NCBI GenBank assembly: GCA_964386865.1
Contig: CAYLUN010000117.1
Location: 1-14,968 of the forward strand
From: CAYLUN01 sp964386865
Lineage (GTDB): Bacteria > Verrucomicrobiota > Kiritimatiellia > RFP12 > UBA1067
Reading direction: 5' to 3'
DNA: 14,968 nt
The position numbers and the translations under genes are program-made. Positions 8,601 to 13,261 of the stretch are shown in pieces. Position 1 is the first letter of the stretch. Every line of letters starts with the position of its first letter. The notes below the pieces were generated by a model. The model worked only from the letters and a program-made list of their open reading frames with translations. It ran no database searches and had not been told where the DNA came from.

Positions 8601-11416
8601 GCGGCGGCACCTTCCTCACGCGCTGCAGCCTGCCGCCCGCCCAGCCCGACAAGCTGCTGGGCTGGCGCTTCGAGTTCGCCCGCCACCCGCAGGCCCGCGT
8701 CAACTTCGAGTTCTCCACCGTCAAGGACGACGGCAAGGGCGGCTATGTTCCGCTCCAAGGCTGGACGCACGTGCTGACCGGCTCCGACGAAGCGCGCGGC
8801 CCGCGCAAGATCGCGGGCCAAGCCGATGACCTCCCGGCCTCCGACCCCGCCGGCACCAACCTCGTCTGGACGCCCGTCGAGATCTGGGTGCCCTCTGAAA
8901 TTATCCGCGCCAACCAGGCCGTCCAGCTCGACGGCTTCGGCAACCTCCAGCCCAGCGACGTCCTGCAAGGCCTCTGCGGCAATCCGCCCCACGCCTGGTA
9001 TGCGATCCGCGCCTTCCGCGAGATCCACCGCGGCACGCCGACCCTCACCGCGCCCGCCGAAAAGCGCGCCGAGATCGCAGCGCTCACCCAGATTGTCAGC
9101 TCCCTGCGTCCCGGCGAGCTGCAGATGGTCGAGGTCCCCGCCGCACTCGACCCCCGCAAGCCGGTCGTCGAGTGGGCCGTGCCGGAACAGGCCAACTTCG
9201 GCCTGCGAGCCGTGGCCGACTCCACCATCCCCGGCTCGATCCTCGTCACCCCCACCCACCCCTGGCCCTCGCCCTTCCTGCCGCCCAACACCAACTGCAC
9301 CTTCGCTGACGCCCAGCCCGCACCCTTCGTCGCCGAGGGCAACAGCATCCGCGTGCTCGTGCCATACGAGACGCTCCGGCCCGAGCGCATGACCCTTGCG
9401 ATCCGGCTCCCCGACGGCCGCTTTTTCCGCCAGGTCGTGACCATGCGCCCCGCCGACGACGCCAACCACCCGCCCGTGCTCCTCGCGCTCGAGCTGCCCG
9501 AAGGCGGCATCCAGACCTTCGAGGCCCGCCCCGGCAACGCCGCGCCCCATCAGACCGGGGCCATCGCCTCCATCAGCTACACCGACCCCGTGCGCGGCGG
9601 CGTCCTCAAGTTCTCCAACGGCGGCGTCTACGGCCGCCGCCTTGACGGCCTGCTCGTCAAGGACTTCAACCCCGCCGCCACGCCGCTCCTCCAGTTCCGC
9701 TACAAGGGCGACCCCATGGCCAACGTCTCGCTCGCGCTCGGCGGCTACGCCTTCACCTTCTCCGAGGTCTTCAACACCCACGTGCGCTTTGGCGAGGGCA
9801 AGGCCGCGCCCATGGACGGCACGTGGCGCGTCTGGACCGGCATCCCCTTCGACAGCGCCGGGCAGCTTCCGCTCGCCCAGCGCGTCGCCGTCCCGCCGGC
9901 CGGTATCCGCATGGCCTCGCGCAGCGCCAGCGACCAGACCGGCCTGCACAGCGTCCTCTGCATCGACGACGTCGCCTGCGGCCCCGCCGTCAGCACCAAC
10001 CGCCCCTTCGCCTTCAAAGCCGACTACGCCGACCCCGACGGCGTCGCCGAGGTCGTCTATGCGATCCTCGCCGGCCCAGCCGCCTTCGACAATCGCACCG
10101 AGGCTGACAAGCAGAAGGTCGCCTGGCTCCCTGCCAAGAACGCAGAGGTCATCCAGCCCAACCTCGCCCTCATCCCGGACGGCGTCCACCACCTGCTCGT
10201 GCGCGCCCGCGACAACCGCAGCCTCTGGTCCCAGCCCGCCGACCTGCCCTTCATGTGCGACCGCGTCCCGCCCACCGTCACCGCCGCCCTCGCCCCCGTC
10301 GAGAAGTACAACGGCAGCTGCCTCAACCTGACCCTCGAGGCCCAGATCGCGCCGCCCGTGATCAACAACATCCGCCTCACCTGCCTCGGCACCCCGCTCC
10401 CGCTCGCCGGCGACAACGGGTTCTGCGCGATCACCCCAGGCAAGGTCGCCTATGAGGTCGACTGGATCTGGCTGCTGCGCCGCCAGCTCGCCTCAGCCAA
10501 GCACGGCGACGTCCTGCCCCTGACCGTCGACGGCATCGCCGACGCCGCAGGCAACACCGTCCCGCCGCTCAGAATCGACGTCCCCCTCAACCTCGAAGCC
10601 GATACGCGGCCGCCCACTGTCTTGCCCTTTGACCGGCCGGCCAACCTGCTCTACTTCGACCCTGCGCTCTCTTCGCTCGACCCCTTCTTCCCCACCACGC
10701 GCCACCTGACAGCCGCCACCGTGAACACGCCCGAGGGCCGCGTCCTGGCCCTCACCGCAGACGGCGACGGCGCCTCCTACATCCAGCACCCCTTTGCGCC
10801 GGCGGCGTGGGACCCCGACAAGTACCCGTGGCTCGCCATCTCGTTCCGGTGCACGAACGCGACCTATGGCACGCTGCCCTTCACCCTCTCCTTCCACACC
10901 GGCACCCGCCGCCCGCGCGGCATCAAGGACGCGCACACGCTTATCCTCACCCAGTCCAACCACCTCGCGCATGTGGTCGGATCGGCGGCCTGCAAGCCCG
11001 GCGAGTGGCAGGAGATGCTCGTGAACGTCCGCGCCTTCATGAGCGAGGAAACAGAAGAGCACAAGGACACGCCGGACCTGACTTTCGTAACCCTCTACCT
11101 CGGCAACCGCGCCAAGGGCGCGACCCTCCAGCTCCGCGCGTTCGACATCCTCGCGCCGTGGGACTCCGACCACCTCGTGCCCGTCAAGGCCTACGACCTC
11201 AGCAGCATCAAGGGCCTCGTCTGGAGCGGCGGCTCCTCCGAGCAGACCGGACTCCGCCCCGCCAACCTGGAGCTGCCCGCCAGCGACCCCAACTGGTTCC
11301 GCTTCCGCATCAGCGACCGCCGCGGTAACCTCACCGACACCTGGATGATCCCCGTCCCGCCCGGAACCCAGAAAACCAAGGCCAACCTCCCCGCCCTCGA
11401 CACCGTGCAATTCTAG
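5651..11416 (+). CDS. Giant modular surface lipoprotein with LamG-like, galactose-binding-like and Ig-like segments
   Basis: A 1,921-residue protein. The start at 5651 gives a signal peptide MKISIWIYLLGAIAATGC with a lipobox-like ATG-C, so lipidation at Cys18 is likely though -3 is Ala rather than Leu. The N-terminal half (about 20-930) reads as jelly-roll/LamG-like segments. Three share a header pattern with a Phe-Glu/Thr start and two Trp: near 164-187 (FEDNF, W180), 548-570 (FEKNP, W563, GQW570) and 712-726 (FTESLYNWTINGGRW). Three galactose-binding-like repeats follow, near 960-1127 (KLLGWRFEF at 1001), 1300-1446 (PLLQFRY at 1345) and 1655-1840 (PWLAISFR at 1726). They are separated by Ig-like stretches (1128-1295; 1453-1650), with another at the C-terminus. 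No catalytic signature is seen. The likely role is glycan or matrix binding at the cell surface. Domain names are from pattern reading; boundaries are approximate. It is divergent from the FAD pair. Confidence 0.85.
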   Translation: MKISIWIYLLGAIAATGCQGAADATNGAWVARLDVPERAALAAMNLKPSGGTLRIRIQDPETGSGADLKLSAGNTRCRLLPEKFFPKEAERRLVTLPCPALTNALCWFTLRRTEDAWIGYIDDQQVLRLPELWAGPLRLEHTPDENPGEKEADDYTQRLGSFKFEDNFLVPAGSEFPPTWEIMSGVWKLHSVTGSISGSSGGYQLARQPKPEKSPNFYTLEGGGTNAVVLTGEPFYSRYVCRAAVQHNAGTNGLAFLAGERGGFFAFTARTDPASDRLILDLWRQPADPAAAPVPLDAVQTELPAGQWLLLEAQIHENRIVCRADNIEVIRRKIELPPGGRFGLYANMADGEATRFDDVAAWSHEDRLFESPEDIAFATRSQTPGVQSLLRKGTVWLYFPPRGAETNAWRYGASGDGPLRQESLFVATSDSFTCGLTAGGNSSNAPLYRFSCSQAQGRRTYLLEADAFTNRVALDRFEVAFASNRVTLALDALRPNELRCYADGRLVCFSRPQQQPGGALGAFACNPADLFFTAPTVVSRDATLSERFEKNPLYVNDPFMRHWASPEGQWITFKDGLTWFKGDLTGPVKVRLPVVNGMNLHLCIPEDSSNGLCRVSVKDDRISVFTPESGTNEAFAVAAAQIPEIAFDKKQVRLFTLGIDGHVVWLGGDEALLAQAHFATPLRGRKMRIAGMTLENLSQTLVKRDNVFDTLFTESLYNWTINGGRWEVINRFYCEPTWSHMNGESADSLAALWSKYVFSGDFGIEFYAGMRMGWYERPGDLNLTVMSRANSTGDGYSAIATGWDPDHSQLYSRLLRNGEPMDISTKYLVPRVRAGSARQGYQPLVAAGRDIHGAWYGMQLRRTGSKLQYSYDNEPVFDVEDKSPLQEGSLGVWTFRNSMMVARIKIAAESIRPRPFAFKVIPAGQPPQPEPAAVADAGVRVNGRVAQPLSPDFWEAYDTVSHPSVRFRNLDNAHPEMRVTSILGGGTFLTRCSLPPAQPDKLLGWRFEFARHPQARVNFEFSTVKDDGKGGYVPLQGWTHVLTGSDEARGPRKIAGQADDLPASDPAGTNLVWTPVEIWVPSEIIRANQAVQLDGFGNLQPSDVLQGLCGNPPHAWYAIRAFREIHRGTPTLTAPAEKRAEIAALTQIVSSLRPGELQMVEVPAALDPRKPVVEWAVPEQANFGLRAVADSTIPGSILVTPTHPWPSPFLPPNTNCTFADAQPAPFVAEGNSIRVLVPYETLRPERMTLAIRLPDGRFFRQVVTMRPADDANHPPVLLALELPEGGIQTFEARPGNAAPHQTGAIASISYTDPVRGGVLKFSNGGVYGRRLDGLLVKDFNPAATPLLQFRYKGDPMANVSLALGGYAFTFSEVFNTHVRFGEGKAAPMDGTWRVWTGIPFDSAGQLPLAQRVAVPPAGIRMASRSASDQTGLHSVLCIDDVACGPAVSTNRPFAFKADYADPDGVAEVVYAILAGPAAFDNRTEADKQKVAWLPAKNAEVIQPNLALIPDGVHHLLVRARDNRSLWSQPADLPFMCDRVPPTVTAALAPVEKYNGSCLNLTLEAQIAPPVINNIRLTCLGTPLPLAGDNGFCAITPGKVAYEVDWIWLLRRQLASAKHGDVLPLTVDGIADAAGNTVPPLRIDVPLNLEADTRPPTVLPFDRPANLLYFDPALSSLDPFFPTTRHLTAATVNTPEGRVLALTADGDGASYIQHPFAPAAWDPDKYPWLAISFRCTNATYGTLPFTLSFHTGTRRPRGIKDAHTLILTQSNHLAHVVGSAACKPGEWQEMLVNVRAFMSEETEEHKDTPDLTFVTLYLGNRAKGATLQLRAFDILAPWDSDHLVPVKAYDLSSIKGLVWSGGSSEQTGLRPANLELPASDPNWFRFRISDRRGNLTDTWMIPVPPGTQKTKANLPALDTVQF

Positions 11417-11418
11417 AC

Positions 11419-11438
11419 GGGTCGCCGATCGGCGACCC
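11419..11438. repeat. 20-nt perfect palindrome after the giant gene
   Basis: GGGTCGCCGATCGGCGACCC begins three bases after the TAG stop: an 8-bp stem with a GATC loop, itself fully palindromic. No T-tract follows. It closely resembles the hairpin at 11937-11956, including a compensatory stem change, so it looks like a REP-like repeat or a 3'-end stabiliser/terminator. Confidence 0.7.
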
Positions 11439-11477
11439 CTACTGAACCGTGAACCTCTCTAACCTCTTCAACCTTTT

Positions 11478-11936
11478 ATGACACACATCATCATCCCCCA
11501 ATTGGACGCCAACGTGGTCGATGTCACCATCACCCGCTGGCGCAAGAAGCCCGGCGACACCGTCAAAGCCGGCGAGGGCATCGCCGAGCTGACCACCGAC
11601 AAGGCGGTCTACGAGCTCGAGTCCCCAGCCGACGGAACCCTGCTCGCGATCTACGCCGCGGAGAAGAGCGTCGTGCCCACCGGCTTCACCGCCGGCGTCA
11701 TCGGCCAGCCCGGCGAGATCGACGACGGCGCCGCAGCCGTGAACGAGGCGCAGATGGCCGCTTACCGGGGCGGCGCCGACCCGGCCGGCGCCGCGCCACG
11801 CGACCGCGGCACGCGCGTGCGCGCCACGCCGCGCGCCCGCAGCCTCGCGCAAGAGAAGGGCCTCGACCTCGCCAAGATCCAAGCCGAGACCGGCGCGGAG
11901 ATCATCGACGAAACCGTCCTCGCCCCATATTTGTAA
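11478..11936 (+). CDS. Stand-alone lipoyl domain plus peripheral-subunit-binding domain (E2-like, no acyltransferase)
   Basis: A 152-residue protein with the N-terminal architecture of 2-oxoacid dehydrogenase E2. Residues 1-79 are a lipoyl domain with the canonical lipoylation site TTDKA (Lys42) between the usual GDTVKAGEGIAEL and ESPADGTLLAI strands. After a short Ala/Gly/Pro linker, residues 112-152 (RVRATPRARSLAQEKGLDLA...DETVLAPYL) match the peripheral-subunit-binding domain that docks E1 or E3. It stops there: the 230-odd-residue catalytic domain of E2 is absent and the downstream sequence is an unrelated gene, so this looks like a designed short form rather than an obvious frameshift. 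It probably works as a swinging-arm carrier for partners encoded elsewhere. The SDR gene follows 49 bases later. No Shine-Dalgarno precedes the ATG, and no alternative start is evident. Confidence 0.87.
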   Translation: MTHIIIPQLDANVVDVTITRWRKKPGDTVKAGEGIAELTTDKAVYELESPADGTLLAIYAAEKSVVPTGFTAGVIGQPGEIDDGAAAVNEAQMAAYRGGADPAGAAPRDRGTRVRATPRARSLAQEKGLDLAKIQAETGAEIIDETVLAPYL

Positions 11937-11956
11937 GGGTGGCCAATCGGTCACCC
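11937..11956. repeat. Second 20-nt hairpin, related to the one at 11419
   Basis: GGGTGGCCAATCGGTCACCC starts directly after the TAA of the lipoyl gene. It forms an 8-bp stem with one G-U pair and the loop AATC. Sixteen of 20 positions equal the first copy. The fifth stem pair is C-G there and G-C here, and the sixth goes from G-C to G-U, so the fold is kept while the sequence drifts. Confidence 0.68.
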
Positions 11957-11985
11957 CTGCGTAACGCCCAACGTCTACACTCCCC

Positions 11986-12723
11986 ATGAAAACCGCCCTC
12001 GTCACAGGCGCCGCCAAAGGCATCGGACGCGCCATCGCCCTCGCGCTGGCGCGCGACGGCTTCCAAGTCGCCGTCCACTACCGCGCCTCGCAGGCCGAGG
12101 CCGAGGCCACGGTCGGCGCGATCCGCGCCGCCGGCGGCGCGGCCGAGGCCTTCGCAGCCGACCTCGCCGACCCCGCGCAGGCCGACGCGCTCGTCAAGGC
12201 CGTGGAGCAGAAGCTCGGCCCCGTCCACACGCTCGTCAGCAACGCGGGAATCCTCAAGGGCAACCTCATCGCCTTCACGAAGTTTGATGAGTGGCGCGAG
12301 GTGCTGACCGCGAACCTCGACGCCGCCTTCCTCCTCACCAAGGCCGTCACGCGCGGCATGGCCCGCCAGAAGGCCGGCCGCATCATCTACATCTCCTCCG
12401 ACGCAGGCCTGCTCGGCGACCTCATGCGCGCCGCCTACAGCGCCTCCAAGGCCGGGCTCTTCGGCCTCGCCAAAACCGCCGCCCGCGAGCTTGCGGCGTC
12501 GCGCGTCACGGTCAACGCCGTGGCCCCCGGCATCATCACGACGGACATGACCGCCGACATCCCGGAGACCCGCCGCGCCAAGCAGCTCGCCGCCATTCCG
12601 CAGGCGCGCTTCGGCACGCCCGAGGAGGTCGCGGGCGTCGTGCGCTTCCTCGCCTCTGACGACGCCGCCTGGATCACCGGCCAGACCGTCTGCGTCGATG
12701 GCGGCCTCTGCATGCGCGGCTGA
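11986..12723 (+). CDS. Short-chain dehydrogenase/reductase, FabG-like
   Basis: A 245-residue classical SDR, the length and motif order of 3-oxoacyl-ACP reductase FabG. The cofactor loop is TGAAKGIG (residues 7-14), NAG is at 86-88, and the catalytic tetrad is N110, S138, Y151 and K155 (YSASK). The C-terminus has PGIITTDM and the typical FLASDDAAWITGQTVCVDGG. The pattern HYR at 31-33 after the second beta strand suggests NADPH. It may be a housekeeping FabG, but the genomic setting (next to a lipoyl carrier rather than other fab genes) suggests a dedicated reductase for another carbonyl compound. The start at 11986 has no Shine-Dalgarno; TACACT lies four bases upstream. Confidence 0.92.
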   Translation: MKTALVTGAAKGIGRAIALALARDGFQVAVHYRASQAEAEATVGAIRAAGGAAEAFAADLADPAQADALVKAVEQKLGPVHTLVSNAGILKGNLIAFTKFDEWREVLTANLDAAFLLTKAVTRGMARQKAGRIIYISSDAGLLGDLMRAAYSASKAGLFGLAKTAARELAASRVTVNAVAPGIITTDMTADIPETRRAKQLAAIPQARFGTPEEVAGVVRFLASDDAAWITGQTVCVDGGLCMRG

Positions 12724-12731
12724 CGCCGCAC

Positions 12732-12783
12732 CAGAGGTCGGCGGGCAGAGGTCGGTCAAAGCTTGCGACGCGTTTCGCTAAGC
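12732..12783. terminator. Convergent intergenic region with a direct repeat and a possible bidirectional terminator hairpin
   Basis: Between the plus-strand SDR and the minus-strand DUF1330 gene are two copies of CAGAGGTCGG (12732-12741 and 12746-12755). They are followed by a hairpin, GCTTGCG (12761-12767) with CGCTAAGC (12776-12783), of seven pairs with one bulged T. The location suits termination for both genes, but there is no clear T-tract. Confidence 0.35.
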
Positions 12784-12792
12784 GAGCGCTCT

Positions 12793-13080
12793 TCACATCC
12801 CCTCGACGAAGATCACCCGGTAGTCCGCGCCCTTGAAGCGATGCTTTCTCGCCGCCTGGTAGGCCGGGCTGTCGTACCACGCCTTGGCCGCCTCCATCGC
12901 GGGAAACTGCAGGATCACGACACCCTCGCACGGCGGCCCCTCCAGCACCTCCTGCTTGCCGTAAACGGCCAGCACCTTCACCGTATGGCCCGCCAGCGTG
13001 CCGCCGGCCAGTCCGGAGTAGACCTGCATCTCGGCCGCGTCCTTTGTCTTCTCGCGCACGAAAATCGCATAAGCCGCCAT
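12793..13080 (-). CDS. DUF1330 family protein
   Basis: A 95-residue protein of the DUF1330 family, a ferredoxin-like alpha/beta fold of the dimeric alpha-beta barrel type. The recognisable core is EGVVILQFPAMEAAKAWYDS, then PAYQAARKHRFKGADYRVIFVEG at the C-terminus. The family is widespread and its reaction is not known. The ATG at 13080 is chosen over the adjacent in-frame GTG at 13083 because GGGAGG lies six bases upstream of the ATG. No signal peptide, so cytoplasmic. It is transcribed convergently to the SDR gene and in the same direction as the heme protein upstream of it, with a gap of about 180 bases. Confidence 0.9.
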   Translation of the reverse strand: MAAYAIFVREKTKDAAEMQVYSGLAGGTLAGHTVKVLAVYGKQEVLEGPPCEGVVILQFPAMEAAKAWYDSPAYQAARKHRFKGADYRVIFVEGM

Positions 13081-13122
13081 CACACACCTCCCTGTTTCTT
13101 ACGCTTCTGCTCACCACCCGGC

Positions 13123-13140
13123 CGAACGGCTTTCCGTCCG
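13123..13140. repeat. Hairpin upstream of the DUF1330 gene
   Basis: CGAACGG (13123-13129) pairs with CCGTCCG (13134-13140) through seven pairs including one G-U, with the loop CTTT. It lies in the presumed 5' leader of the DUF1330 gene and may be regulatory or a terminator for the heme gene upstream. Confidence 0.35.
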
Positions 13141-13149
13141 AATGCCGTC

Positions 13150-13155
13150 ATTCTA
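13150..13155 (-). promoter_or_regulatory. Possible -10 element for the DUF1330 gene
   Basis: TAGAAT (5 of 6 to TATAAT) on the minus strand, about 70 bases upstream of the ATG. The -35 region (TTTTCT at 18 bases) is poor, so this is tentative. The rest of 13156-13261 holds an eight-G run (13213-13220) and nothing else I can name. Confidence 0.25.
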
Positions 13156-13261
13156 CCTCAAACCGAAACGCAAAGAAAACACCGAAACGGCTCGGCGGGC
13201 GGCAATTTTATTGGGGGGGGCTGCTACCGCGGCTGGGCTGGCCCTATTCAGAATTGCTGGC

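Noticed and set aside
5795..10192. A 1,465-codon open frame on the minus strand inside the giant gene
   Set aside because: It is antisense to a well-supported protein and its composition (repeated Gly/Val/Glu/Ala/Asp-rich blocks, no recognisable domain) is what a GC-rich third codon position gives in the opposite frame. No signal or ribosome site precedes it.
11478..11936. A frameshifted full-length E2
   Set aside because: The sequence after the stop codon in the other frames shows no acyltransferase motifs (no HxxxD segment), and the SDR gene begins 49 bases later, so the short form is not explained by a simple frameshift.
13213..13220. Run of eight G as a possible phase-variable tract
   Set aside because: It lies downstream of the heme gene stop, outside any coding region or promoter I can support, so a switching role has no visible target.
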